From Pyricularia pennisetigena (taxonomy: Eukaryota > Ascomycota > Sordariomycetes > Magnaporthales > Pyriculariaceae), in contig NW_021940927.1 in NCBI RefSeq assembly GCF_004337985.1, positions 1 through 64,000 on the forward strand: a DNA stretch of 64,000 bases, written 5' to 3'. The translations under genes were made by a program, and so were the position numbers. Of this stretch, positions 37,301 through 49,769 are shown piece after piece (the first letter of the stretch is position 1; the number at the start of each line of letters is the position of its first letter). The notes beneath the pieces are model-generated. The model was not told the DNA's origin. It saw only the letters and a program-made list of their open reading frames with translations, and searched no databases.

Positions 37301-38678
37301 CGATTAAAACCTCGTCCCAAACCCTATTAAATAAAGGAAATAATTTTAACGATCCATATTATTTATATTTAATCGGTTTCGCTATTATATAAACATTATA
37401 CGATTTTAAATACCAATTAACATCGTTTTTCATTTTTTCCCAATAATATTTGCGTTGCAGCAAATTTAACGTTTTCGCAATACCCCAATATCCCGTATAA
37501 AAATCGTTATAATGGAATTCAAGAAATTTTTTTTTACGTTCCTATTTATAAATACGTAAAATTTCGATTTGTAACAAAATATACCATTTGGAATTATATT
37601 CCAATTGGCCCGGCCAATTTTGCGTAATTATTATAATTTTTCATTATTCTTTTGCAATTTTCTAATTAAATCCCTTATTGGTTCCGAAAAAGCGCTGTAA
37701 ATAGTTTCAATATTTACAACCTTTTTCGTTCGCCTACGGGTAATTACGTACATTTTCGCGTACATTATACCCCTTTTAAAAATTAAACTAATCGCATTAA
37801 ATTGCGTAACCTCTATTTTATTATAAAAATTTGCAACGTTTTTATATACCCCATTTTTTATTAACAACCGCGATTATAATAAAAGTAAAAAATCATCCGT
37901 CGCAACGGATATTTTATAATCGGATCGCCGCGACGGTCCGTCAGCAGGATTTTGCTTTCCCGTTTTATACACAATTTCAAATTTAAAAAGGACAAATATA
38001 TTAACCAACGTGCCTATTTGCCGTTAAATTTGGGTATTTTTATAAAACTTTGCAAATTTTGATAATTTATAACCACGATTATAGGGTAAATATTATTTTC
38101 AAAATAATATTTCCAACATTTGAAAATTTCGACAATCGTTCCCATTTTTTAATTTGGTATACCCCAATTTAATTGGGTTCCCGACCATTTTTTGGATTGG
38201 AAAATAATGGGATATTATATATTTTCAAACTTTTGGGACAAAATTATTTCCCACGCATAAATTAAAATATTAATTTCCAAACGTATAAATAAAAATAAAT
38301 TATAATAACGCAATAGGGGAATTTGGGAAAAGGCAATTTTCAATTTTTCAAACGTTTTTATAACGTTATTACGTTTTGAAAATATAATATCGCCAAATCT
38401 TTTCCTTTTTTTATTTTTTTTAACAAATTCGACAAAAATATTGCGATTGCAAAATAATTATGGATTAATCGACGGTAAAAATTGCAAAACCCTAAAAACA
38501 TTTAAATATTATGGTAAAATTTGGGTGTCGGCCATTTTTGGATGGCGTTCATGTTGCGAAAATCCATCGAAATTCCTTAAATATTAATTATATAACCCAA
38601 AAGATCAGTTTTTTGCATATAAAAGTTACATTTGGACAATTTGGCGTAAAAACCAGTTTTTTTCAACCTATCCAAAAT

Positions 38679-38930
38679 TTATTTAACGTATTGTTTGTGG
38701 ATTTTTTCGTCAGGAAAATAAATTAAAGTAGTATCCAAATAAATAATGCAAACAATATCCAATAATCCCGCTAAAGTTTCGTGGACGTTATTTTGAAAAA
38801 TCGCTGGGGCGTTGCAAAATCCAAAAAACATAACCACGTATTCGAAATGGCCGTAACGTGTACGAAATACTATTTTCCATTTATTCCCTACCCGGATACG
38901 AATCCTGTGGTATGCATTTCGGAAATCCAA
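38679..38930 (-). pseudogene. Reverse transcriptase fragment of the nested gypsy
   Basis: The 83-residue open stretch begins MDFRNAYHRIRIRVGNKWKI and includes FRTRYGHFEYVVMFFGF and NAPAIFQ, the typical Ty3/gypsy RT core. The YxDD box reads IYLDTTLIYF. Frames on both sides are closed by stops. Confidence 0.8.
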
Positions 38931-41094
38931 TTTGGTAAATTATTTAAATCCTTGGATACGGTCTATAATTTTAACAATTAAAAATAGCGGATACCTGTTT
39001 TTTTTGGTAACCGCGTTTAATTTTCGGTAATCGATGTATAAACGCAACGTACCGTCCTTTTTCGGGACGAACAAAATAAATGCATTTACCGGATTGGTAA
39101 ATTTTCGGATACGTTTAAATTTCAGGTTTTGTTTAATATATATTTACAATTTGACCAATTTTTTTGGAAAGAAAAATATATGGGTAAATAAAAAGGAATT
39201 TCTCCCTCGACCAAATCGATAAAATATACCGCGTTGCTGTTAAAAAATATACCCTTTGCATTTTATTTTGAAAAAACATTTTTATAATTTTAATAAATAA
39301 AAAATAGGGTAATATCCCGTTTGGGTATAAAATCCTCTTTTCTTTATTAAATAAAATAAAAAACAAATAATTTGCTACCGTAATAACGTATATACGCGTA
39401 TATCCCCTGGCAAAATGTAAAAACCTTTTTGCATTATTGCATATTTTGAAATCGTTTGCCGTTATTTCGAACCACCATTTATAAATAATATTTTGCATTA
39501 TAATATTTTTATCCGCCAAAACAGGTTTGCCCCAAATAATGGGCGGATCCCTACTGGAACGTTAAATGGCAATATATTTCCGTTCAATTTTGCGTAATAA
39601 TCCCCTGGAATCGGTTATTTATAATCGTACAAAATAAATTCCACGTATAAATACGTTTTATTATCCCATACCGAAAAAATTGGGTACGGTATAAAATTCG
39701 GAAATTGAATTATATTATAACGCAGAAATTTTATCGACTGAATTAATTTCGGTTCCGGTATTTATAACCACCCGTACCGTAATACTTGGGGAGTTTAAAA
39801 AATAAATTAAAATTTGGAACATATAACGCTGGGGTAAAATTGCAAATTCAAATTCCTTATTGGGTATTCCATTAACGTATTGGGATATTAAACCCAACGA
39901 AACCCCCGTTTTAACCATTTAAATTTTGGACGTGGACGTTAATTGGTTGGAAAATTTAAACGTCCTATTTTTCGGCCTTTTTTTTAATTGGATATTAAAA
40001 GCTCAAATGCGTATTATTATTACAAAAATAACATTTTTTAACTTCGCCCGTAATTGCGTTTATTCCATTTTTTCGTCCTTTCCTATTTGAACCGGAAACG
40101 TCGGATTTTTAAACATCGTTTATTTTGGCCGATGGTTCAGTTTAATTTTTGTAAACGTTTTTGTAATTTCCCTTTTTTTAATATCGGCCTTTTTTGTTAA
40201 AAAATCCGTTTCGGGGAATAAACGTTTCCCCAGCTTTTAAATTCCCATTTTTCTCGTTTTCTTTTGGAAATTTTGGAAGGAAATTGGTTTGTAATAAAAT
40301 ATTCCGCGCCACGTTTTTTAATTTTAATATTATTCCAATATTTATATACCCAAGTTACCGTTTCGTTACGCGTAGCGGGTATAATACCACAGTAAATATT
40401 AAAATGCTTTTTCAATTCGGGTGCGAATTTATTAAAAAACCGTAATAAACGGTTTTTTTCTATTTTCCAATCCATATGGAATTCGAAATTTAAAATATAT
40501 ATATGGAAATTAAAAGGAAATTGCTCCATAAAATATTTGGTTTGTTCCAATTTAAACGTAATATTTTCCTTTCTCGTTTTATTAATTTCGATAAAGTTTT
40601 TATCCATTTAACGAAATTTAACCAATTGGTTTCGGTTGCGATTTTTTCGGGTTCCGCAAAACCCAAAATGTAAATATCATAACGGTTTCGGAACGTATTC
40701 GAAAAAGTGGAAAATCTATAAAGGATTTTCCGTTTTTTTGTACAATATTTTTTAAATGCAGTTTTAAAAATTCGTTATATTTATAATAACCAATTATCCC
40801 GTTATTTCCAAAACGAATTGGATTCCAAAATTAAAAAATGGGGATTTTTCACTTTTCCTACTCCTTTATTTGTAATGGGATTGCGTTTCCCTGGGGTAAA
40901 AGTTTGGAATTTTTGTTTTAATTTTTTAACCTTTTTTTTGGAAATCCAGTTTTTTTAATATAAATTTTTTATACCGTTCCAATTGTCGGATTTTGGTTTT
41001 TTTTATAAAATTAATGGTAGGGTTTGCCGATATAAATACCTCGCCCGGAATATTTTTTACCATCGTAAAAATAATCCAAATAAAAAGTCAAAAT

Positions 41095-41478
41095 TATTAT
41101 AATGATACCATAAAATAGGTTAATATACGCCTAGCAAAAATAATTAGGGGATTAATAATACGCATAACAAATTACCACAATATTTTTCCATAATATTTAA
41201 ATTTAAAAACTAACTTTCAAAAAATTAGGTTTGAATTTGCAATTTTTAGGTAAAGGAACCCCTTTTTATAGGCGGCGTTCCCCTAATATTTTACATATTA
41301 GGTTATAATTTAGGTGAATTTTCACTTGCGGGATTTATATTATGCGGTACAATTATTTACACGTAACGTTATACGTAAATAAAAAATAAATTTGTACTTA
41401 TATTTGTCTACCCTCTCCTAAATAAACAACTAGCCCGCACGTAACCCACACGTAACTGGCTCATTTTTAACCGTAACA
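41095..41478 (-). repeat. 5' LTR of the nested gypsy
   Basis: Same family as 7130-7515 and 33931-34315, RIP-mutated at partly different positions from its partner, so the two LTRs were mutated independently after insertion. It ends next to the AAAAA target duplication. Confidence 0.9.
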
Positions 41479-41483
41479 AAAAA

Positions 41484-42610
41484 TACGAAAAACCATTAAA
41501 AATTGCGAATTTTGCGCCAAAAACAAATTTTTAAAATATAAATTTTACGGGTTTTTACAATTTTTACCAACCCCCAGCAAAATATGGCAAATTATTACGA
41601 TGGATTTTATCGTTAGATTACCATTTTTAAAATAACCATTTACCAAAATTAAATACGACAGCATACTAATTATAATGGATAAATTTACCAAATACGCCTA
41701 TTTCCTATTATAAAAAAAAATAGCAACGCCGAGAAAATCGCCTATACATTTTTACAAATAATTGTTAATAATTACGGATTTCCTGAAAATATTGTTATAA
41801 ACCGAAATAAATTTTTTACATTAAAATTCTGGAAAATTTTAATGGAATAATTAAATATAAACCACAAATTATTAACAGCAATTTACCCACAAATAAACGG
41901 ATAAATAAAACGAACCAACCAAATATTCGAACAATATTTGAAATGCTATATAAACCACAAATAAAACAATTGGGTACGGTTATTACCCACAATACAATTT
42001 GCTTATAAGAGTTTAAAAAACGAAAATACCAAAATAACCCCGTTTTACGCCAATTATGGATTTAATTTTATAACGTATAAAGAACCCAGAATAACGACCA
42101 CGGTATCGCGAACCGACAAATAAATAAATAAATTACGAAAATTACACTAAAAATTCCAGTCAAAATTAAAATTCGTACGAAAGAAAATAATAAAATACGC
42201 CAATTAGCATCAGATAAAAGGACCATTTTTCGAAAGAAAATAGCGTTTATTTTATTCGACGCAATATTAAAATACAACGACCAAATAGCAAATTCGATTT
42301 CAAAATATTTGAACCTTTTAAAATTAGTAAAAAAATTAGCGATACCAATTACAAACTATTTTTACCAAGTACTATAAAAATCCACCCCATGTTTTACGTA
42401 TTATTATTGGAATTAATACCGCACGGTATCAATATATACAAAACAATGGAAATCGACGCAAAACAAACCTACGACGTTAAACGAATATTCGACCACAGAC
42501 GAAACCACGGCAAAACGGAATATTTTGTTAAATGAGAAAATTATAAATACGAAAAAAACATTTGGAAACCCCTTAACCACCTCCAAAATTGCCAGAAACC
42601 ATTCCTCTAA
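41484..42610 (+). pseudogene. Integrase (3' part) and chromodomain of the RIP-mutated chromovirus
   Basis: After the nested insertion the integrase resumes with NCEFCAKNKFLKYKFYGFLQ (the CxxC of the zinc finger), then WQIITMDFIVRLPF and ILIIMDKFTKYAYF. At about 42465-42605 the reading YDVKRIFDHRRNHGKTEYFV followed by NIWKPLNHLQNC is a chromodomain with one internal stop. Chromodomains at the integrase C-terminus steer integration to histone-marked chromatin in known chromoviruses. Confidence 0.85.
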
Positions 42611-43489
42611 TATTACCAGAAATTGGATTTGCGAGCAAATTAGCCAAAAAAAAGGAAAACCTAAAAAAATATTACCTACTATTCCCAAAAACTAAAAATC
42701 AAGTATGGTTCGAAACCATACCACCAAACGAATTTACCAAAATAATTAATATATATTACAAAACGAAAAAAGGACAATTTACCAATAAAATACTGCGCAA
42801 AAACATTCATTTTTTCCAACAAAAAAGGATTTAAAAATTTTATTGGGAAAATCGAATCCCAAACAAAATTGGAATCCGGAAAAAGCGATTCCAGGAATAT
42901 TTCGGGAAAGATTTCGGCCGATCGCCGTCGTTTTTCCTATTTTGCCTTTTTGCGTTCCACCCGATCCAATTCCTCCAAATTATTAATACCACGACGAACC
43001 GCCTTTATTATTTTTTCAAATTACATTTTTTTTTAATTCCGCAAACGCAAAAGTTTTTGGCGTTCGGTTGCCAATTTTTGTTCGCGTTCCAGCAAACGCA
43101 GTTTTTGGGTTTCGACGTCCGTATCCAATTTGGAATATTAAACGACCAAACGGTGAAACTGTTTTCGGGAAATACCCATTGCGTCGCATTTCAAACGACC
43201 CAAACGAATATATTCGATACAGCGAAAAAAATCCCGAAACGATACCGCGCATTTCGCAATCCTTTACAATTTGCAAACAAAATAAAAAAGCATTTCGACC
43301 GCCGAAAAAAAAGCACAAAAAGCAAATCGTTGCGACGAGCGGTGGAAAAACGACCGCGAAATTTGTTAATTCGGTTAAATATAACGCGGAAAAATTAGCA
43401 AAGAAAAACGGAAATCGGAAACAGGGATTAAAAAAGGATAAACTATTTAAACAGGCCAAAGGGATTTGGCTGAAGGAAAGGAAACCTAA
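42611..43489 (+). other. Tail of the chromovirus between chromodomain and 3' LTR
   Basis: A lysine-rich plus-strand frame (43068-43550, 160 residues, running into the LTR) is open despite heavy RIP around it; the opposite strand is open over much of the same stretch. I do not recognise it. Some fungal gypsy elements have a small extra frame here, but composition alone could explain the openness. Confidence 0.3.
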
Positions 43490-43963
43490 TATTACGACCA
43501 AACAATTGGGCCGGGACCAGGGAGGCCAGGTGGGGTTACACCCCTCCTAACGATATTCGCCCAAAAAGAATACCGACCGGTAAAAACAGAATTACGTAAA
43601 AACAATATTGCGTAATAGCACGTAATAGGAAAAATGCTATAAGCGATAAATGCCAAAAACCATATAACACCCATAATAGGTAATATAAACGATATGGCCG
43701 TTTATTAATATATCCAATATATTACGTATATTATATTTGGGACAGGGTTTATATAAAAACACGTTTATTACCATATAAATAAATTCAATTTTAAAATTGT
43801 TTAGCAGCAATTAAATTTTAATTAATTTTAATATTTATTTAAAAACGAATATAATTTCACCCCCAATTATTAAAAACCCCAGTTACCCAGTTAGACGCTT
43901 AATTGTTTCAACCCACTGTATTTTACCATAAGAACAGGTTACCCCGATACCTTAATCGTAACA
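43490..43963 (+). repeat. 3' LTR of the RIP-mutated chromovirus
   Basis: 474 bp, same length as the 5' copy. It starts TATTACGACC where the partner has TGTTACGACC. Followed by the target duplication ATAAC. Confidence 0.9.
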
Positions 43964-44010
43964 ATAACAAACGCCTTTAAAACGTTTTTAAAAAAATAAA
44001 TCGTCGGAAC

Positions 44011-44370
44011 TATTACGGGGTTAGCCCGAAATTTTGGGATCCGGGCCTGGAAACCCGGACGTTAACCACGCCGGACCCCGGCGTCAGGAAACCCAGCCGT
44101 ATCCTCAACCGTACGAATTCCGGGCTTCAGTTCACGAAAAAAAACTAATCGCATTCCTATTTGTATAAATGTCGGGCTTAACCGCATGGGATGTGATAAT
44201 CCGACGTTTTATTTATTATAAAAAACCAGCGGAATATACGAGGAATTTACATATATATAAAAAGAGGGGATTTTTTAAAAAGGAAAAGGGAATCCTTTTG
44301 CTAATTTTAAATTATAAAGCTTTAACCCAAATTCTATTTTTTAAACATTTATAAGTAGATTTTCAATAAT
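44011..44370 (+). repeat. 5' LTR of the third element
   Basis: Starts TATTACGGGGTTAGCCCG and contains CG-rich CGGACCCCGGCG stretches that survived RIP. Right end uncertain by some tens of bases because the two copies diverge there. Confidence 0.7.
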
Positions 44371-45192
44371 ATAATTTTTTTCCATATTAATTATGACAGA
44401 ATTTTACCCTTTTAAAAAAAGCCTTATAAAAAAATAATATAATGGAAAATAACCACAATATTGGAACTTTTTTGCGGAATCCGACTTTTCGTCCGAAAAA
44501 GATCGGTAAAAATGGGATTCCGGTAAAAGTTAGAAAAAATGCAATAAATTATAATCCAAAATTTCAAAATCCAAATCGCGCAAATCGCTTCCGCTATGCA
44601 AATAAAGTTAAATGCCGAAAGAAAATTATAAGAATAAATACGTGCCGAAATCTAAAAAACCAAAACAAAAATGGAAAATAAACACCAGTAAATAATAAAT
44701 AACGCCCCTTTTTAATAATTTAATAATATATATATCAATTTTTGGGAGGGAAAACTCTCCTCCTTCTCATTTCTAAAAATATACCGATTTCCAACCCCGA
44801 AAAAAACAAATGCAAAATATTTAAAATACCAAAATGGAACGGGGAACCCGGGATTCTTTGCTTATATTATAACCAATTGATTATAAAATATAACGAGGAT
44901 TTTGTTTTAAAATATATAAACGATAAATAAACGATATGGTATTCTTTCCTATTTTTGTTACCCGAAAAAAACGTTTTTAAAATTTAGCGGTTTTGGGAAA
45001 ACGGGGGGATTTCGGATTTTAACAACCCAGAAAAAAAAAACGACGTCCACAATTGGTTTAGATATTTCCGTATAATATTCGGCAACGTTTAAAATAAATC
45101 CAAAATATAAAATTAATTGAAAATTTCCGTATAAAACCCGGCCAAATATTTGAAAAATGTATATTATTATTCGGAAATATTTTGGGAAAAAC

Positions 45193-45413
45193 TATTACAA
45201 GTTAAATAGAGATAGGGCAATATGGTCAGAGATAGGTAGTGGTATTAATCCATAAAGAATAGGAATCCTCCCCGTTCCTCTCTATTTATCTTAAAGGTTT
45301 ATATAAGGCTTCTCATACCTAGCGTGTAGGCTAACTAAGGCCTTCTAATTCGTTCAGACCCCTAGTAGGTGCTTCCGCTCATGTAAGCACCTGTAGTCCT
45401 GCGACGTGTAACA
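45193..45413. mobile_element. Solo LTR, 221 bp, in gag of the third element
   Basis: It starts TATTACAAG (from TGTTACAAG) and ends GTGTAACA, with a perfect 5-bp duplication AAAAC at 45188-45192 and 45414-45418. It aligns over its whole length with the solo LTR at 50287 and is only lightly mutated. Confidence 0.9.
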
Positions 45414-46651
45414 AAAACCGGGGGATATAAATGGAACGACGATTCGAAATTTATATTCTTCCGCGGATATTTTAGCGATTTTTAACGGATAAATTAATAA
45501 CGGTGGAATTGCCTAATATATTTAACGAATTCGTAAATAAATTCCATTTTGTCCCGTGGAAAATAAAATAATCCGAAAACCTTTAAAAGTCAAAAAAAGG
45601 AAAAGAAATACGGAAGGAAATATAGGATAGGATTTACAAAAAAGGACCCGGACGGATAAAAACGGCGATATTATTATATCAGGGTCCGTTTAAATAAATT
45701 TTACCATTACGAAAAGGAAATCCGGGATAAAAAATAAAAAAACCGGGCCCAAATAATTTGCATTTTGGATTACAAAAAAAAGGGATAAATGGAAATTAAA
45801 ACAAAAATATATCCGCTGCGGAAATAAAAGATATGTTTTCACAAATTGCAATTCCGAGCCAATAATCAACCCAAATAAAAATTCAACCATTTTAATCCGA
45901 AAAACAAAAAAAATGGAATTAAAATATATCGAAAAATATAATAGCGAGGACGAATTATTGTCGGGAAATTAATATTCCGGATTTTTAAACGCGGATCCGG
46001 ACCTATTCGTTTTAATAAAAAACAGGGCGAACGCAAAAGGGAAATTAAAATACCAAAAGCAAATTTCATTTACGTTAGGACGGTATTAAACGAAATTAAT
46101 ATAACGATTATTTTTATCGATTCGGAATGTAAAACTTACGGCGCTGTTAATAAAACTTACGCCGAAAAAATAAAAGCCCGGATTTATAAAATAAACGCCA
46201 AATTTATTGATGGTTTTGCAAAAAACAAAATAATAAAAATAAACGTATTACGGAAATAATTTCCATCGCAACGGAAATCGGTAATTAAAAACAAATATCC
46301 TAATATACGTAATCGAGGGTTTAATTTCGGATTTCGTATTAGGAAAATTTTGGTTAACCACGATAAAATCCCACGACGTATTTTACGAAAAACGTTTATG
46401 GTACAAAAAGAAAACAAAAATAAATTCCCCATTTAACAAAATATTTGAGGAAAGGTTTTTTTTAAAAAAATCGTTTCTATATAGTATAATTCGGTTACAA
46501 AATTTAGGAAATTTATTTTGGAATTAAATAACGAAAGATTTGCCAAATAAAAACCGTTGATATAAAAAATATCGAAATAATATTAAAAGCGAAATTTTTT
46601 GTAATACGGGCGGAATTGAAAAAAGAAATTCCCCCCGAATTTTACAACCTA

Positions 46652-47831
46652 CTTGGGGGTTACAAAATTCTGATTCACGACAAAATCGTGGGCCACCAAC
46701 CTGTTTGAAATCCGGAAAAATATGTACCTTACCCACATTTAAACGCTTATTATAGATCGAAATTAAATCAGCTGGGGATAATAAAAAAATATTATGCAAT
46801 ACCGCTGTTTATGAATATTAAAGATTATTTTTTAATATTTTTCAAATTTTTAAATAGTTGGTTATTTGTCAAAGTTTACAGAATTGGTACTTCCGTACTC
46901 GCATTTTCGACCCCCGGTTAAATAATTATATAAAATAGGAAAGATATGGGGGAAAATTAAAATTTATTTCGATTTGCAAAACTTTACCAAAAATAACAAA
47001 TTTTGCGAAAAAGCGAATTCCCATACTAAATATTAAAATATTAAATAATTTAATAAATAATTAAATATAATAAATTTGGTAAAATATTTACCAACAAATA
47101 AGAAATAGTAGTATATAAATTAAGTTTGAAGCAAAATTTTAAAATTTTATATATTTTAATACTTATATTAATAAAAATAATATTTTAATAAATTCTTTTT
47201 TTTATTATTATAAAAATATAAAAAATAAAACTTTTATATAGGGAAAATATATAAATATTTAATTTAAGATAAATGTTTATTATTTAAAAACTTAAATTGC
47301 AATTCGAATAGTATTTTTACTTTTTTGTTAAATAATTTACGGAATTCGATATAATTAATTATTAATTAAATTATTCAATTTCTTTATATTTAGTATTGGA
47401 ATTTGTTTTTTGTAAATAATTTGGGTAATATATTAATTTATGGGTAAAACGTTTTATTTTTGCTAAGTTCTTATAAATCGAAATAAAATGTAAATTTTCC
47501 CCATATTTTTACTATTTTATATAATTATTTAACCGGGGGTCGAAAATGCGTATAAGTAAGTCCTTATTTTGCTAAATACTTTATTTATAAAATTGGGGAA
47601 AATCCGTATAAAATGCGACTAAATTTTATAATAGTTATTATTTTACACAAACTGTTAATAAATTAAAATTTTATATACCGGGGCTGTTTTGGGCCTATTA
47701 TATTTGTTTTAATGTCGGTAAGGTACATATTTTTCCGGATTTTTAAACAGGTTGGTGGCCCACGATTTTGTCGTGAATCAGAATTTTGTAACCCCCTCTT
47801 TGAGGGGGCCCACAATCGCACAGCCCCCAAG
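46652..47831. mobile_element. Non-autonomous DDE-related element, 1180 bp, left end shortened
   Basis: It is a close relative of 25855-27115, with TA at 46650-46651 and 47832-47833. The right end is complete (CCCCCTCTTTGAGGGGG, then CACAGCCCCCAAG). The left end reads CTTGGGGGTTACAAAATTC and lacks the 30 bases that hold the hairpin. No transposase. It lies between the gag and RT parts of the third element. Confidence 0.9.
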
Positions 47832-47999
47832 TATTTCTTTTATTCGAAAAAATGGAAACGGACAAATTAAACCTATATAAATTGAAGGTCGATTACGAAA
47901 TCCGGATTAAAAAGGAAGAACAAAACAAAAAATTACCCCCGCTATAAAACCCGCTTTACGGAATATTTCGAAAAGAATTTCTAATTTTAAAAATAACGT

Positions 48000-48530
48000 T
48001 GAAAAATTATTTAAATAAAACATTTACTCGAACCAATTCGTTACCAGCGGTAACCCCGGTTTTGTTCGTCCGGAAACCTGGAAAAGGGTTTCGGTTTTGC
48101 GTTGATTGCCGAGAATTAAATATTATATCCGAAAACGACAAATACCCTTTGCTATTTTTCTAGGAAATTTTGAAAAATATCGCGAAAATTAATTGGTATA
48201 CGAAAACAAACGTGGTACAAATTTTCCAGAAAATCCAAATTATATTAGGTTACGAATAAAAAACAATTTTCAAAATATAAAACGGTTTATTCGAATGGTT
48301 TATTACCTTTTTCGGATTTTCAAAAACGCCCGCCATTTTTCAAAAATTCGTAAACAAAACATTGGGTAATTGTTTAAACGACTTTTGTATAATAAATATG
48401 GATAATATTTTTATCTTTACGCGAAAACCCGGAAAAAAGCATTTAAAACAAATAAAAAAATCCTGCAACGTTGCAAAAAATATAAATTATATTTCGATCC
48501 TAACAAATCGGATTTTAACTAAAGAATAAT
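48000..48530 (+). pseudogene. Reverse transcriptase of the third element
   Basis: The plus strand reads RVSVLRXLPRI-like sequence (near 48085) through a degraded LFEWFITFFGFSKTPAIFQK patch (near 48290) to INMDNIFIFTRKPGK (near 48395), where the catalytic YxDD is MDN. Stops interrupt it, so it is non-functional. Confidence 0.6.
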
Positions 48531-48836
48531 AAAATATTCGGCGTTTATTATAACCGCAAAATAAAAAATTAAAACCGATTTTAAAAAAATATTCGTCATT
48601 TTTAATTGAAAAATTCCGAAATTAATTAAAAAAGTAAGATTCTTTTTAAAATTTGCGAATTTGTACCGACGATTTATCCCAGGATATTTCCATAAAATAT
48701 TTTTTTGACGGAATTAACGGAAAGAAAAACTAAATTCGAATAGGAAAACCAATAGCAGGTAATTTTTATTTTTTTCAAGAGGAAATTTATAAATTGCACC
48801 CTAATAAACGAGTTTAACCCCGATCGGGATATTATT

Positions 48837-49064
48837 TTGGAAATAAATTGTTCCAGGTACGTATTGGGGGAAAATTTATTCCACAAAAAAAACGAAATAA
48901 AAATCGCCATCGTTTTCAATTCCAAAAAATTAAAACCGGCGGAAAGAAATTACCCTATTTACGATAAAGAAATGTTCGCCATTATAAATTGTTTAAAAAT
49001 TTGGTCGGGGTATTTAAAAAATTGCAAAAGGTTTACGGTATTAACGGATTACCCGAATTGTTAA
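48837..49064 (+). pseudogene. RNase H fragment of the third element
   Basis: An open 75-residue stretch: EINCSRYVLGENLFHKKNEI, then VFNSKKLKPAERNYPIYDKE and TVLTDYPN. This is the gypsy RNase H (family: FFSKKLTPAE-NYPIYDKEMLAI, VLTDHKNL). The first acid (ETD) has become EIN through a G-to-A change. Confidence 0.85.
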
Positions 49065-49769
49065 TGTCTTATAACGACGAAACGGTTGTCCAAGAAATAA
49101 ATAAAATAGTAAAAAATCGTAAATTAGTTTAATTTCGAATTATGGTATAAAAAAAGGTTTTTGGTAAAAATCCCAGATATTTTCCTTAAAAAAAAAGAAA
49201 TACCCCGTTAAAAAAGGATTTCCAATATAAAAACGCGCAATCTTTACCCAAAAATAATTTTATACGGATTAGGGTAATAAACGTTAGGCCGGAAACGACG
49301 TATATAATCCCCGCCGGTATATAATGGGTAAACGACGAAAAATTCCAAAATCTGTGGACAAAAATAATCGAAACGGATACCATTTACCAGGCGGTATATT
49401 CCGCAATTAAAACAGGAAAACGAATTTTTAATTTAAAATTTAAACTAAAATAACAAATAACGGAATGCGAAAGTAACAGTAAAAAACGTTGAATTTTTAA
49501 AAAATAAATATGGGTACCAGGGTCCTTTTTTACGACCGAAATAAACGTTATTGCAGCAAAAACGGAAAACGATCCAAAAAAATACGTTAAAAGGACGTAT
49601 AATCCAGAAAATCCACGATAATTCGATCGTAAAATATTCCGGGAAAAAAAGGAACGATTTATGCAATATTATTTACCTATTATTGGCCGTTAATGCAAAA
49701 ATTCGCAAAAAAGTTTTTGACAAATTGCAATATTTGTAATAGGATAAAAACATAAAGGATATATAAATA

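Larger units (their letters stand above)
33931..41478 (-). mobile_element. Complete gypsy element nested in the chromovirus integrase, RIP-mutated
   Basis: LTRs 33931-34315 (385 bp) and 41095-41478 (384 bp) belong to the family of the unmutated solo LTR at 7130. Target duplication AAAAA is at 33926-33930 and 41479-41483. The coding strand is minus: gag-like frame 40607-40197, RT at 38930-38679 (VGNKWKIVFRTRYGHFEYVV, FFGFCNAPAIFQ, IYLDTTLIYF, where the second Asp of the catalytic pair is lost), with RNase H and integrase remnants running down to about 34600. The polypurine tract is visible beside the 3' LTR: minus-strand CCAAAGGGGGGATAAT at 34316-34331. Confidence 0.9.
29126..43963 (+). mobile_element. 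Complete chromovirus (Ty3/gypsy), RIP-mutated, split by a nested gypsy
   Basis: LTRs 29126-29599 and 43490-43963 are both 474 bp. Target duplication is ACAAC (29121-29125) and ATAAC (43964-43968), differing by one RIP-type C-to-T. Plus-strand order: gag (29993-30301, FGNPNEVCTVQRKL), a CCHC zinc knuckle near 30540, protease DSG near 31855, RT (about 32520-33120), RNase H (33150-33770), start of integrase (33830-33925). The nested element 33931-41478 follows, then the rest of integrase (41484 to ~42300) and a chromodomain (about 42465-42605). A polypurine run AAGGAAAGGAAACC precedes the 3' LTR. Confidence 0.9.
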
